A stretch of DNA of 64,000 nucleotides from Agrostemma githago (GCA_958450325.1 OY288243.1:33656678-33720677); one strand, 5' to 3'. Counted from the first letter of the stretch, positions 1 through 11,701 are shown. Notes: generated by a model not told the origin, from the sequence alone. Program-made: numbers and translations.

Positions 1-1
1 T

Positions 2-3000
2 GGTGATGTTGACGAAAGCCAAGAGCGTGTTGGCGTATCGGAGAAACCATTGGTGGAGAAAGATGGTGGGGCTTGTGAAGTGGGGGATGTTATGGTGGAG
101 GTTCTAGGTTCGGAGGTTATTGTCGATGGTGTTGGTAGAATAAGTGGGGAAGCGGGTAGTGATGAGTTAGGTTGTCGAGATATTGGCTTTGGCGCAGTAA
201 GTGATGATGGTGGTAAACGAGTTGATGAATTTGTTGATTGTCAAGATGGAGGGTTGGTTAAGGGGGAGGATGTTTTGGGTTCATGCGTAGAGGGAAATTT
301 GGCAAGTCAATTGAGAGATCAAAGTGTTGGTGGCAATGACAGTTCTTTAGTTAATATTGCTTCTCAGGATGATACTTATGATGTTGATAAGGATAATACT
401 AGACAAGTAGCTGCTGATGGGGATACAGAAAGGCAATCAGGAGATGCAGGTGGAAAGAAAGATGCGGAGTTACTTGATAATGTGTTTGAATTATACCAGA
501 ATTCAAATAATATTATTGTTGATGGTAAAGGTACTGATATCTTGCAAACTTTGCACCAAATTACATCGTCTGATAGGAGGATGGATACTGATGAAGGGAG
601 TTTAGAAACTTTGAAGCGAACAAGTGATCGAGATATTCAATATGAAGGTGATGAACATGTTGTCTTGGAAGCTGGTGCTCATATTCATTCAACTGTTCTT
701 GAGGTTAAATTGGTAAATGGAGCTACGAATTTAGTTGAAGCACCAGTCACAGGCGACGAGAGAGGCTCTCTTGATACTAATGTTTGTAGTGGAACAGATC
801 AACAAAAACCTGATGGCTTGGAATCTTTGTGCGGAGATGCAGATAATGGTAATTCTGTATTGTTAGGTTTTCATACTGAAATTGACAGAATCGACCAGGT
901 GAACGGGGCTAATCAAATTATCCCAGTTCCAACAGCTATTATGCTGAATAACGACAAGGCGATCAAGGAAGGCCTTGTTGGATATGAGAAGTCCGATAGT
1001 ACATCCCTAATTGCTAGACCTGGCCATGACAGTGGTACAATAGATGAGAAGAAAATTGTCAGGACTGATATGGAGAGTGATGCTGCCTGCGAGAGTGTAG
1101 TTTATTCTGAAAATAAACTACTTGTAGTTGATTTGAAGGGAAAATATATTGAGAAGAATTTTTTGCCGTCTTCTCTCTCAAAAGTTCCAGTGGAAGAAGC
1201 TCAGTTTCTCAAAGTGAACAGTGATATCTCAGATCCTACATCTGTAAGCCGAGGCATGATTTGTGAAACACCTAATGATGATTTGAAACCTTACAGTGAA
1301 AATCAAGAGCCTGAACCTGATGATAACACTAAAGAAGCTCAGCGTATAGCTTTTGCAACCGTGGTGGAACATTGCATGGGAACAGATGGTAAAGTCATTG
1401 TTGAACTTCTTAGTACATGCTCACCAGTCTTGGATGCCATAGATGATTCTGATGTTAAAGATGTGATTCAAGAATCAGAATGTACATTGAATGCCTCTCA
1501 CACTAAATGTTTAGATAGCCACACAACAAATGGGGTTGCTGAGATTGGTCTAAACTCGGAGAATGTTCAGGAAGCGCAAGAAGTTATGCATAGTAAACAG
1601 GTTTCTGTGGATTATGGATTGCCCAATGAGGGTGACAACACTGAAGTCTTGCAGCCCGTGAGATTGGTTGTAGATGACGATGAAAATGTTATTCCGAAGG
1701 TGTCGGATAAGCAAGCATTCCTCTTTACTGCTTCGACCAACGAAGAAGAAAAAACAATTAAGTTGTCTGATCATGTAATTTCTTCTAATGAAAATGTTAT
1801 AGGAGAATCAGTCTTGAAGGTTGTTCATGAAGTACATGAGGTTTCTTTTTGTAATCAGTCTGTTGCCGTGGATAATTCAAATATGAGGGGCATGGAGGGA
1901 GTGCAAGAAAAGGCTGTCAATGCTGAAGGAGCTGTCTACATGAACAATGATGCACCAAATGAGGAGGAAACCCCAAAACAACATAACCTCGTACTGTCTG
2001 CTAGTGAAGGCACCCGCGTTGAGAAATTTAGGGTAGATGAAAATGTGACTGTGAGCCCATTTGTCGTGGAAATAGATGGTTCTGGTGATGCAGGGAGTGG
2101 ATATTTAAATATGAATTCCGGTCCCATACATGATAAAGTGGGGAGGCCGGAATCGCCGCATTCATCCTATAATCCACATGCTAAAGGACTTGGACTAGAG
2201 GCTGAAGACCATGAAGCCAAGATTGACTTGGACATGGAAGATGCTAGCGAACAAGAATCTGACAATGCTGAACAAGTTGAAGAACAAGAATTTGATGAAG
2301 AGTATGTTTCTAGTTTGGCAAAGCGTCAAAACAAGGAGAGGATTTTCAGCGCTTATACAAAATCTGATGGATTGTTAAAAGACCATCGTGTTAGCTACCA
2401 ACTACCTCCTGAAATTCATGGAGAGTTATTGGAGGCCGATTTGGTGTGGGGCAAGGTGAAGAGCCATCCTTGGTGGCCTGGACAAATATTTCATCCTTCT
2501 GATGCCTCAGAAAAGGCAATGAAGCATTTTAGAAAAGACTGCTATTTGGTTGCATATTTCGGTGATCGGACATTTGCGTGGAATGAAGCTTCGGTTTTAA
2601 AACCATTCAGAAACCATTTCTCGGTGGCAGAGAGGCAAAACAGAACTGAAGCCTTCCAAAATGCGGTGAGTTGTGCTCTAGAAGAGGTTTCTAGAAGAAT
2701 GGAGCTGGGACTGGCCTGTTCTTGTGTTTCTGAAGAAGCCTATGATATGATTAGATATCAAATTGTGGAAAACACAGGAATAAGGAAAGAGTCGAGTAAA
2801 AGGGACGGAGCTGATAGGTGTAGGGGACTGGAATATTTTCAACCTGATAAGCTTGTTGAGTATGTTAGATCATTAGCAATTTTTCCTACTAACAGTGTGG
2901 ACCGACTTGAGCTTGTTATAGCTAAAGCTCATTTGGTTGCTTTTCTTCGACTCAAAGGTATTGACTGCCTAGCTGACTACCAGTATTACGAGGGCATATC

Positions 3001-4222
3001 TTGTGAATTTGAGCATGAAGATTCTGCTACAAGGTTTGATTTTAAGACTACATTGAAAGGGCCTAAACGCAAGCACAATCTGAAAGATATTGTGTACCAG
3101 AGAAGGGAAAAAAGCTTGTCAGAATTAATGGGTGAGACTATGTATTACCTTGACAGTGAATTTGATTCACACGAGGACGATGACAATATGTTGGCATCTT
3201 CTAGTATGAAACGAAAAGTTTCAGGGTTTAAGGATTTCACATCTCAGCCCACCACGAAAACCATTTGTGTAGCTAAGCTATCAAATACACCATCTTTTAA
3301 CCCTCAGCAATCATTTAAAGTCGGTGAATGCATTCAAAGAGTTGCCAGTCAGCTAACAGGATCGTCATCGGTCTTTAAAGATGGTAGTGATATAGGAGAT
3401 AGTGAACATCTAGGGGATGCTACTGATGAAGTTGTAGAAGCATCTGATGATTCCGTGGCTGAAATGTCTCCTAGTCCATCACATGAATCTTCTTTGGACG
3501 ACATGCTGTCACAACTTCACTTGTCTGCCCAAGATCCCATGAAAGGGTACAGTTTTTTGGTGGATATAGTCAGCTTTTTCTCGGAATTCAGGAACTTGGC
3601 TGTTTCAAATCAGAGACAAAAAATGCGGAGAGGACCCGGTAGAAAACGGAAGTCTTCTACTCCAGTGGCTGCAACTCCTGAGACTTTCGAATTCGACGAT
3701 AGAAATGATTCTTACTGGAGAGACATGGTTGTTCAAAATAGTGCTGAAGCCAAGCCTTCACGACGTGGTCGAAAGAGAAAGGAGGAGCAAGGTCTGTCTG
3801 TTGATTCTGAGAAACCTTCTCAATCAAAACCCAGAAAGTCTTCCAGAAAGCAGTATTTTCATGGCGGTGTTGGATCAACAGTTGAGATTCCATCGGAGGA
3901 TAAGGAGCGGCGAAACCAGTTACCAACAGAGCTCTTGATGAGTTTTACAGGAATGGGTTCTACACCTTCAGAGGTTAATCTTAATAAAATGTTCAGGCAT
4001 TTCGGCCCGTTGAAAGAATCTGAAACTGAGATAGATGTACAGAGCAGTAGAGCTCGAGTGGTGTTTAAGAGGCGTTCAGATGCTGAAGTTGCTTATAGCA
4101 GTGCATCAATGTTTAATATTTTCGGATCAACACTAGTCAGCTACCAACTCAACTACATACCCTCTGTTTCCTTCAAAACCTGTCGTCTTGAATTGATGAA
4201 CAACCAAGAAAAGGCAACTTGA
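2..4222 (+). CDS. PWWP-domain chromatin protein with RRM-like C-terminus (5' end outside window)
   Basis: Open frame of over 1,400 codons running off the left edge. The first in-frame TTG is at 50, but the frame stays open back to base 2, so the true start lies upstream. The long N-terminal part is acidic and low in complexity, as in plant PWWP proteins. The PWWP domain spans about 2,430-2,630: VWGKVKSHPWWPGQ, then VAYFGDRTFAW, an aromatic cage typical of methyl-lysine histone and DNA binding. Basic AT-hook or nuclear-localisation-like stretches follow near 3,624-3,660 (RRGPGRKRK) and 3,757-3,785 (RRGRKRK). An RRM-like fold occupies about 3,925-4,180 (LLMSFTGMG as RNP2-like, ARVVFKRR as RNP1-like). 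This architecture matches the Arabidopsis PDP family, which acts with FVE/MSI proteins in H3K27me3-dependent flowering control. Family assignment is strong; the exact orthologue is unknown. It is the only clear single-copy host gene here. Stop TGA at 4220-4222. Confidence 0.9.
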   Translation, partial: GDVDESQERVGVSEKPLVEKDGGACEVGDVMVEVLGSEVIVDGVGRISGEAGSDELGCRDIGFGAVSDDGGKRVDEFVDCQDGGLVKGEDVLGSCVEGNLASQLRDQSVGGNDSSLVNIASQDDTYDVDKDNTRQVAADGDTERQSGDAGGKKDAELLDNVFELYQNSNNIIVDGKGTDILQTLHQITSSDRRMDTDEGSLETLKRTSDRDIQYEGDEHVVLEAGAHIHSTVLEVKLVNGATNLVEAPVTGDERGSLDTNVCSGTDQQKPDGLESLCGDADNGNSVLLGFHTEIDRIDQVNGANQIIPVPTAIMLNNDKAIKEGLVGYEKSDSTSLIARPGHDSGTIDEKKIVRTDMESDAACESVVYSENKLLVVDLKGKYIEKNFLPSSLSKVPVEEAQFLKVNSDISDPTSVSRGMICETPNDDLKPYSENQEPEPDDNTKEAQRIAFATVVEHCMGTDGKVIVELLSTCSPVLDAIDDSDVKDVIQESECTLNASHTKCLDSHTTNGVAEIGLNSENVQEAQEVMHSKQVSVDYGLPNEGDNTEVLQPVRLVVDDDENVIPKVSDKQAFLFTASTNEEEKTIKLSDHVISSNENVIGESVLKVVHEVHEVSFCNQSVAVDNSNMRGMEGVQEKAVNAEGAVYMNNDAPNEEETPKQHNLVLSASEGTRVEKFRVDENVTVSPFVVEIDGSGDAGSGYLNMNSGPIHDKVGRPESPHSSYNPHAKGLGLEAEDHEAKIDLDMEDASEQESDNAEQVEEQEFDEEYVSSLAKRQNKERIFSAYTKSDGLLKDHRVSYQLPPEIHGELLEADLVWGKVKSHPWWPGQIFHPSDASEKAMKHFRKDCYLVAYFGDRTFAWNEASVLKPFRNHFSVAERQNRTEAFQNAVSCALEEVSRRMELGLACSCVSEEAYDMIRYQIVENTGIRKESSKRDGADRCRGLEYFQPDKLVEYVRSLAIFPTNSVDRLELVIAKAHLVAFLRLKGIDCLADYQYYEGISCEFEHEDSATRFDFKTTLKGPKRKHNLKDIVYQRREKSLSELMGETMYYLDSEFDSHEDDDNMLASSSMKRKVSGFKDFTSQPTTKTICVAKLSNTPSFNPQQSFKVGECIQRVASQLTGSSSVFKDGSDIGDSEHLGDATDEVVEASDDSVAEMSPSPSHESSLDDMLSQLHLSAQDPMKGYSFLVDIVSFFSEFRNLAVSNQRQKMRRGPGRKRKSSTPVAATPETFEFDDRNDSYWRDMVVQNSAEAKPSRRGRKRKEEQGLSVDSEKPSQSKPRKSSRKQYFHGGVGSTVEIPSEDKERRNQLPTELLMSFTGMGSTPSEVNLNKMFRHFGPLKESETEIDVQSSRARVVFKRRSDAEVAYSSASMFNIFGSTLVSYQLNYIPSVSFKTCRLELMNNQEKAT

Positions 4223-5052
4223 AACCTACATAATTTGATGTTGCTTGGGCTCTCCATTTGACCATCAGGTGTCAGGTATGAGCTTATTACCCCCTTTGCT
4301 TTGCAAGGTACTTAGGAAGGAACACATAAATTGGAGAATGACAATTGATCTAATAGGAAACCAGTATCGAGAATAATATTTTAGCTTCTTGCCTGACGTG
4401 TACATTTGAATGAATTACGAAGTAATGTTGTGTATTTACGCATGTCAAGAGACTGAGCGTTGCTTAAAAAAGGTATCTTGGCTGCAGATCCAAGGATTCA
4501 TTACTCATAATGCATTTGGTTGCCTTTTATGCGCCTTCTGCTTAAGGCTTAACTAGCAATGCAGGCTTCGCAGTGGCAGATTTGAGAAAAAAATTAAGGG
4601 GGGCCGTACTAATTTTTCATGAATTATCACTCTGTAAATTTTTATCACTCTTCTAAATTTCTCATTTTTGGTATCAAATCACTCTTTTAAATTTCTAATT
4701 TTTTATATAAGTTGAAATTTACACACGTAATAAGTTTTTTAGCCTTGCAAACATATTTACTCTTAAGAGACATGAAATTTACTCTTTTTAAACTCCCAAA
4801 AAATGGATAACATTGGAATTTTATTAAAAAAAGAAACTTCAAAACTTATATATGGAGTACTATTTTTTTATTGGGAAATATATAGAGTACTACTTCGTAA
4901 TTATGAAATTAGGCTAATAAATACTTTGGGGACATACAATTAAAAATTGAGAATAAACGGTTACTATTTAAGGTGGCTAATAAAAAAGTGCCATTATATG
5001 GGGGGAAACACAAAAAATGCTCTATTGGAATCGAACCCATGCCATTCTATTC

Positions 5053-5176
5053 GTATTAGCTTTGGACCAAGTAGGTCTTTTAAAATGAAAATTAAGTTAC
5101 TTGTACTCTTTATCACTTGTTAGCGTACAAGTAACTTAATTTATTTTAGAAGACCTACTTGGTCCAAAGCTAATAC
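5053..5176. repeat. Foldback inverted repeat (hairpin element)
   Basis: Left arm 5053-5106 and right arm 5125-5176 are nearly perfect reverse complements separated by about 18 bases. For example GGACCAAGTAGGTCTT pairs with AAGACCTACTTGGTCC, and AAGTTACTTGTAC with GTACAAGTAACTT. It could be a tiny MITE or a small-RNA hairpin; no ORF inside. Confidence 0.8.
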
Positions 5177-5377
5177 AAGCTACGTAATTGGGCCCGGGGG
5201 GTCGGGCCACTGCCTGAGGCAACAAAGATCCGCCCCTGAGTGTTCAACCATATCTACTTTCTTTTACTTTGATTTTGCCCTTCCCTTTACCTCACCATCC
5301 ATTGCTTTTACTGGTTTATACGCAGCACTTTAATATCCTAAATTGAGTTTGAAAAGGAAAGGGCTATTTATGAAGAA

Positions 5378-5985
5378 TAGTTCATACTATTGGTCGTCTT
5401 CTCAAAATAATTTCGAACATCTATTTAACTCACAATAAACCATTCAATTACTATCCCTTGTATCACACTCCGGCCAAATGAAAGCAGGTTAAAAAGCGAT
5501 CTGGATCCCATTACCACCTCCGCATCACCTTTCCAACCACCACCACCATTCTTCGCCATTCACCAGCAATAACAGCCGCATCTGACTTGACTTCAACACC
5601 GACACCACCATTCTGCCACCTCTGACTAGACCCTATGCACCACCACCATCACTACTCCCTTGCTTAACTCCACCCGCACCACCCCAAGCCATACTTAACC
5701 ACCACCAGCCACCCCATTCAAACCACGTTTCTCCATTACCATTCACCACCACGGGCTACCCACAATTCCTCATTTAACCAAAACTCACTGTTCATGCAAC
5801 CAACACCATCATAGGGTTGGATGGGTCATCAGTAGGTTAGTAAAGAGAATTAGAGAATAAGAGGGGAGTGACTAGCTAGAGAGGTTGTCGGTTATTACGA
5901 GGAGATGGGCAATTGTATGGTTTATTGTGAGTTAAATTGAAGCTATTATTTTAAGGAGATGAGTAATAGTATGGATTATACTTGT
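5378..5985. repeat. MITE-like element with ~80-bp terminal inverted repeats
   Basis: The left arm (about 5378-5460) and right arm (about 5905-5985) are imperfect reverse complements; TTTAACTCACAATAAACCAT on the left matches the reverse of GGTTTATTGTGAGTTAAA on the right. Similar flanks (GGGCTATTTATG and GGGCATTTATG) may be a diverged target duplication. The interior is rich in CCACCA and has no ORF. Class unassigned. Confidence 0.5.
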
Positions 5986-6370
5986 TAAATTATCGATTTG
6001 AAAATAGGGCATTTATGCACAAAAAATATATTTTGAGTGAAATTCTGGGACATGATTGTGCGCCTCATGTGCATGATTGCACGAGGCATATGCCGTAGCC
6101 TTGTGCTGTGCACCTCACCGTTACTGGTAAATGGTAATTGTTTTCTCTATATGCTTTACGCCTTTTAAAGTAAGGATTTGAGGATAGCTGTTGCTAAAAA
6201 CGTACTACCAATTGTGTACGTTTGCTTTTGGTTAATTGTTTAGGAAAAGCAGAAATATTGGGTCTTGATTTCTAAGTTACTAAATTACTCAACTTGCTAT
6301 AACATGGGGAGAGGCGGTGGAGGTATAGTTGTAACATTTATGGTTAAAACGTACAAAGCTATGATGCGCA

Positions 6371-6402
6371 CGCACACAGCCACACACACACACACACACA
6401 CT
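6371..6402. repeat. (CA)n microsatellite
   Basis: Run of CA dinucleotides with one interruption near its left end. Confidence 0.9.
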
Positions 6403-6570
6403 ATCAAATGGATTTTCATAAAAATGGAATTTGTGGTGCCATTTGGCTTTATGTAGAAATGAGCCCTGGCTTAGCTGTCGTTTGCAGTAGTGTTAACAGA
6501 TGTCTTGTTTTAAGTTAATTATAAGCTGCTGTATGTTTCTACGTCTTGCTCATACTGTTTACTTTTTCAG

Positions 6571-6660
6571 GATTATGAGAATTAAAATTACTGCAAGAAT
6601 GCGATGCTCTTTGGGGCAACGGCGAGATAGAAACTGTTAACAAGAAGTTTTCCAGAAAAG
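6571..6660 (+). other. Probable non-coding 3'UTR exon of the PWWP gene
   Basis: A 90-base segment bounded by a strong acceptor (TTTTTCAG|G) and a strong donor (AGAAAAG|GTAACC). Its frames close quickly, so it fits a spliced 3'UTR exon better than coding sequence. No matching downstream acceptor was pinned down. Confidence 0.4.
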
Positions 6661-8573
6661 GTAACCAGACATTCATATGGTCACTATCCCTTTTTTACCT
6701 GTTCTTTTCTATGCTGTAGATTATTAGAATGAGCTTTCTCATTTTTATTCGCTTGAAGGAGTATGCTAGTGATGTTGCTGTAGCACCAAACTAATTGAAA
6801 GTTTCTATTTTTATCCCGACTGAAATGGATGTATATAATCTAATTTTATTGAGAGAGGTATCTGCATGGAACTAGAACGTTAGAGAGGTATCCGCATGGA
6901 GCCATAATATTTTAAGAGATAGGCGCATTTCTTTTGTCCCGAGAGGGCTTAAATTTAGGTAAATGTGGTCTCACTGGCTTCCTTTCCAGGGGAGTAAAGA
7001 CTCATTAATTCACTGCTTGAGGACTATGGTAAATTGAAGTTAAATGACTCCCTAACTTGGCCGTTGCACTTCTTTTTATATTGAAGTTAGACCTGTTTGA
7101 TGCGAATCTCCACGAATGGGGTTATTTGCAAATAGCCTTTGTGTTGTTAATATCTAGGCTACAATGCTACATACAACGGGCTCCCTTTATTCCACCATTA
7201 GCGTGACTTGCGTGGGCGCTTGATGGATTGAAGCAATGGAACAGCGTTGTCATTGTTGCTAAGTCTCGTTGCTATATCATGTGTTGGGTGTCATCTTCTT
7301 GGAAGCACTTGATACTCTTTGGCCTTGGGGGAATCACCTCAAAAACTCAAAATCAGTTATCAAGTGCTTTTAAGGTCACTGTTGTTACTGAGATTTTCTT
7401 GCACCTCTTTATTGATTTCTCACTGATAATGATTCTTGATTTGAGCTGATTAAATCTATGTTAGAACTGTATGAAAATGGTAGATACATGGTCTCAGGCA
7501 GTCTTTTCGTCTTTTGATGTGTCAATGGGCATTGGTAGTTACATATATACATACAGCAACACAGTATGAATACTGCTATCAGATTTCCATTGAATGTTGT
7601 ATGGGCCTTCCGTCCTAATAATGTACTAATAGTTTGGCTGTCTGAAAATATTCATCACTACATGAGCTGGCTGTTAAATAATAAGCTAACCTGGTTAAGT
7701 ATTAGACCATAACTTTGTGATGCAACCAACTTGGCTCTACATAGCAATCCATTTAATTGTGAGAATATTTTAGAATAGTGCATAGGTTATGGTCTTGTAG
7801 ATTAGCTTAATATGATAAGCCTGGTTTTCTTTCTAGCGTCACTGTAGTTCATGCAAGGATCTAAGATTTCCTTAATGTGCTCTTGATAGACCATGCGCAC
7901 TCCCATATCCCTTTCGATGGATAGAGTGAGAAAAACCTAGGCTCAAAGTTCCTTATCACGTCTGGGGCGTGCACTTTTCCTGCCTCACCTACTTGATATG
8001 GTGTTTGCTGCTCTATATCTTCTCTATTACCTTGGTACATATGCTGTCTTGGTCTGCAACTAACTTTAGTCTTGACAGTGGGTGTCTTCTTGTAGGGGTA
8101 GCTCTTTTGGTGTGACTTTTTTGATCTTTCACTGTGCCTAACGCTTGAGCGATTAGGAATCTTGGTTCATTGCGTAGTAAGTGGTTTGTCTAATCTTTTA
8201 GTGAGTAGTAAGTTGGACACAATTGGACTCCGTATTTAGGGAAAGGAACAAGAGGGATGAGAGTTGGATTACATCCCTGTAGAACCCTCTATTTCCCTTG
8301 AATCAAAAAATCGTTGCCCTCCCTTTTCCTCCAAACTCTTTCACACAGACAAGCTAATTTGGTGCAGCCTTTTAGAAGCTTCGACGTGATTTTCAGAAGA
8401 GACTGGTTTTTGAGTTTGTGGGTTACTCTATCCATCTCGTTCATTTATTTGCCTTTTATATTAGTTGTGACTATTATTTTAATAAAATGCAAAGAAATGA
8501 ACTAGGCGAAGGGAGTATTACTTATTTGTATTGTTAATCTATAATTTCAAGCTAGAAGTACCATCTTGTAACT
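6661..8573. other. Intergenic or UTR sequence, nothing recognised
   Basis: AT-rich sequence with only short chance ORFs. Candidate intron sequence of the upstream gene could extend here, but no site is convincing. Confidence 0.5.
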
Positions 8574-8700
8574 AGGGGTGTTCACCGGTCCAAATCCCGA
8601 CTATACTAGATTGTCCCGTGGACAACCAAAAAGCCTAAATCTGAAGACCGGATCGGTTTTGGACCGGACCGTTAAAATACCCACTTTTTGAACACCCCCA
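8574..8700. repeat. Small MITE with AGGGGTGTTCA-type inverted ends
   Basis: Begins AGGGGTGTTCACCGGTCC and ends GGACCGG...TTTTTGAACACCCCCA, giving a ~12-bp terminal inverted repeat around a GC-rich GGTCC/GGACC core. This end type is common among plant hAT-like MITEs. No clean 8-bp target duplication was seen. Confidence 0.6.
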
Positions 8701-8909
8701 CTTAAACACCATGGCTAGTGCGTCGTGCCTGGCTAGAGATTGAAAAAGAAGTCGTGCTCAGTCATGTCATGACACGCCCACTTAATCACCACGATTTGTC
8801 ATACTCAAAATATGATTTTTTTGGAATTAGTTGTGTCATGGTGTGCCACTTTTTGTCCCAGTTGAAGTGGGTGTGGCCATGTGGGTATATAGTTTTGGCG
8901 GGCGTTGGG

Positions 8910-9490
8910 TAGGGATGTCAACGGGTCGGTTTTGGATTGGGTGGAACCTCACCCGAATCCATCACCCGAATCCGCATACTCCACCCGATCCATCCGTCAC
9001 CCGATTAATCCTCCACCCGAATCCAATCCATCCGTCATCCGCGGGTGACTCTGGTGGATCGGGTGCTTAACGGATGAAAAGATGTTTAAAAAAAATGCAA
9101 AGCAAATATACAAATTATAAGATGGGTAAAGATTTTGAGATTTTTTGATGGATGGAAATTAAGAGGGGGAAAGAAAATTTAAGATGGTGGCCGGCAAAGT
9201 GATTACGGAAAATGTTTTCTTAGGTTTTAGAAAAAAAATGATAATGAGTATACAAATAGAGTGAAATTAATTATTTTTTTAATTTATTCATTTTTTTAAT
9301 TTTTTTTTAAATTTATAAACACGGGTGGACGGATCGGATGACGGGTGAAAAATTTCCACCCGAATCCGATCCAATCCATCACCTGATTCATCCGTCATCC
9401 GCTTTAAATACATTTAGTTTGAGTTTTCATCCATTAATTTTATTCGGGTGGATCGAATTTAAGCGGGTTCGGGTAAAATTGACATCTCTA
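8910..9490. repeat. MITE-like element with TAGGGATGTCAAC ends
   Basis: Starts TAGGGATGTCAACGGGT and ends ATTGACATCTCTA, an 11-of-13 terminal inverted repeat. Inside are inverted blocks of CACCCGAATCC and GGATCGGGTG type. It is compatible with a non-autonomous hAT-like element. No ORF; target duplication unclear. Confidence 0.6.
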
Positions 9491-9986
9491 GTATTGTTGG
9501 GGCGACATGAGTATAAGAATCGGGAGAAGTACCTCTCCAATCTTCGTTACCTCACCATTATTTTTTTTCATTACTCTTGGTTGTGGACGATCAAGATTTG
9601 TTTCATAACGATCCAACGATTATTAGTTGTGATTATGTAGAGGTACTAATGATTTTAAATCAATGGGGAAGATGCATATCCATAAGAATCATACTCGTCA
9701 TGGGTGGTGGGGAGTTGGATTTTGCATTATACCCACTTAATGTCGGCATCCCTTCCTAGTGTTTTAAAAGAAACTAGTTTCATTTACAGGATTTAAAAAA
9801 GAAAATAATGTGAACAAATAAACTAATTGGGTTTTGGTTCGAAATGAAAACTAATTATCAAAATGGAGTTCTTGAAGATTCGGATTAAGACTCGTGTTTA
9901 GGTGGTGCAAACCTGTCCTTGGGAATGACGCGTCTGTGAAGTAAAAAATCACCATTTTTTTACCTATAAACTAAGCGACCACTCCT
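9491..9986. other. Intergenic, nothing recognised
   Basis: No supported ORF, RNA gene or repeat was seen between the MITE and the LTR fragment. Confidence 0.5.
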
Positions 9987-10640
9987 GTAGACACCCGTAT
10001 TTGACTGCTTGTGTCTCTAACAGTCTCCAACAAAACAACCAATTATGATCGGACGTAAACATGCTTTAATACACTCGAATACGGACTTGGAATCAATAGT
10101 ATCTGGCATGGGCTTTTATCAGAGTACAAATCTTACAAAATCGACCTCAAATTCAGGCCCAGTAGCTCATTTTCAATCAAATAAGATTAATTTGAGCCAA
10201 AACCGCCACCAGAAATAAAATCGCCTTTTAGCGACCGAGTCAAAACTTGATCAAAGTCGAATCTGAGACAAAACTAGTCATGCATGCTTCTAGAAGCCAG
10301 CCCCAACAACCTAATCAATTCAAAAAAGGATCCAAATCCTTCCCTAATTTCCCTCCATCCGTTTGACCCACTCGATCGAGTGGCTTGGGCCTATTCGATC
10401 GAGTACGCCTACATACCAACCGAACCGGGCACTCGATCGAGTGACCCTAAACGGGGTCATTTCTATAAATACCCCACCATACCCATTCATTTACCACCTT
10501 TGAAAAATCAGCCATTACTTCATACATTTCACTAACATTCAATCATCATTTCAACCTCCACACATCCTCTCATTCACACACACACACACATTCCGACTTC
10601 TCCCTTCTTCCCTCTCTTTCTCGTATATATGTGTATATAT
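9987..10640 (+). mobile_element. Diverged, truncated LTR related to element B
   Basis: Starts TGTAGACACCCG, the same LTR start as element B read in its coding direction. It then follows that LTR with clear but imperfect similarity (ATGATCGGACGTAAAC, AGCGACCGAGTCAAAAC). It includes three copies of the CTCGATCGAGT-type palindrome (10370, 10393, 10431) and the TATAAATA promoter block near 10464. Similarity stops near the TA-rich repeat at about 10,630, so most of the 2.5-kb LTR is missing. It is an older relative on the opposite strand to B. Confidence 0.75.
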
Positions 10641-10648
10641 ATATATAG
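10575..10648. repeat. (CA)n then (TA)n microsatellites
   Basis: A CA run at 10575-10590 and a TA/TG run at about 10624-10647 flank the end of the LTR fragment. Confidence 0.85.
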
Positions 10649-10784
10649 AAATGGGATCATGGGAGTTTGGTTAAAAGTGGGAAGTTGGGAAGTTGTGTTT
10701 TTGGCCCTTGATTTGGTTTGGATGGATGGCTAAGATTAATAAAAAAGAAAAAGAAAAAAGGGAGAATATGTCCGTGAATGACAA

Positions 10785-10812
10785 GCAGCAGGCAGCAGCA
10801 GGCAGCAGCAGG
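10785..10812. repeat. Short GGCAGCAGCA tandem repeat
   Basis: About three units of GGCAGCAGCA. Neighbouring sequence has no convincing ORF. Confidence 0.8.
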
Positions 10813-11143
10813 CCAAAGTACAACATGCCATCACCATTCCTATCACCAAATCTATCACCTTTTCCATCAACAAAATTCACTCCCTCACCAAAATTTGAAA
10901 ATCATCCCAAATTTCTCACCAACTTCTACATATTCTGATATATACATATAATCATCCCAAATTTCTCACCAAAATCATCCTAAAATTCGAAATTTATCCT
11001 TAATAAAAAAGCTTCCCTCTATCTATACCATTATATGTATATATCAGAATAACTAAACCCTAATTCGTAAATTGTTGTACGTCTTTATGCTCTAATGGTG
11101 TTGTTCCTCGAAGAACCACGCGATGATCAAAATGTGCAGTTGA

Positions 11144-11701
11144 AAATTTCTGGGCAACATGCAGGAGGTAAGATGGACATATACATATATATTTGGTTTG
11201 TTAAATGAGAAGAGCCAGGAAAATGTGCAGTCGAACATTGTTTTGTTTGGTTTGATATTTTTGCAGAGTCACACCGTTATAACGTGACAGTCATACTCCA
11301 TATGATAGACAGTCACACGTTCACTGTTGTTGTAGTTGTTCTGCTGTACTACGTTGAAGGTTATTTATTATTCCAAATATTTATGTTGGTTTCTTTATCA
11401 TTGTTATATCTATCATTGTATTTTTTTTTTGTTGTTGAGTATTGCATACTGGTTTGTAGTTGTACTTGTAGTTCTTATGTGTTGTGGATATTAATCAAGG
11501 CAAATTATTATTTTGTTGGTTGCATGTAGTTGTAGTTTTATATAGAGGGGAATATTTCTGGGCAACATGCAGGAGGTAAGATGGATATATACATATATAT
11601 ATTTTTTTGTTAAATGAGAAGAGCCAGGAAAATGTGCAGTCGAACATTGTTTTGGTTGGTTTGATATTTTTGCAGAGTCACACCGTTATAACGTGACAGT
11701 C
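11144..11701 (+). repeat. ~410-bp tandem repeat carrying splice-like sites (left part)
   Basis: Two units, interrupted by element A and continued at 35909. Each unit holds GGGCAACATGCAGGAG|GTAAGATGG (donors at 11168 and 11576) and TTTTTGCAG|AGTCAC (acceptors ending 11266 and 11675), giving mini-introns of 99-100 bases. Upstream of the first donor, an ATG at 11094 opens a short frame that could be a leader exon. The units also contain AGTCACAC and ACAGTCATAC motifs related to the ~22-bp MULE repeat in reverse orientation. Confidence 0.7.

Larger units (their letters stand above)
4276..6570 (+). other. Probable 3'UTR intron of the PWWP gene
   Basis: A good donor (GTCAG|GTATGA, intron starts 4276) lies 53 bases after the stop codon. 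A strong acceptor (pyrimidine tract then TTTTTCAG|G) ends at 6570. The interval is AT-rich, has no supported ORF, and holds a foldback repeat, a MITE-like inverted repeat and a CA microsatellite. Splicing is inferred from consensus sites only. Confidence 0.4.

Noticed and set aside
8718..9070. Overlapping short ORFs between and within the MITEs
   Set aside because: Composed of MITE repeats; no conserved domain or codon signal.
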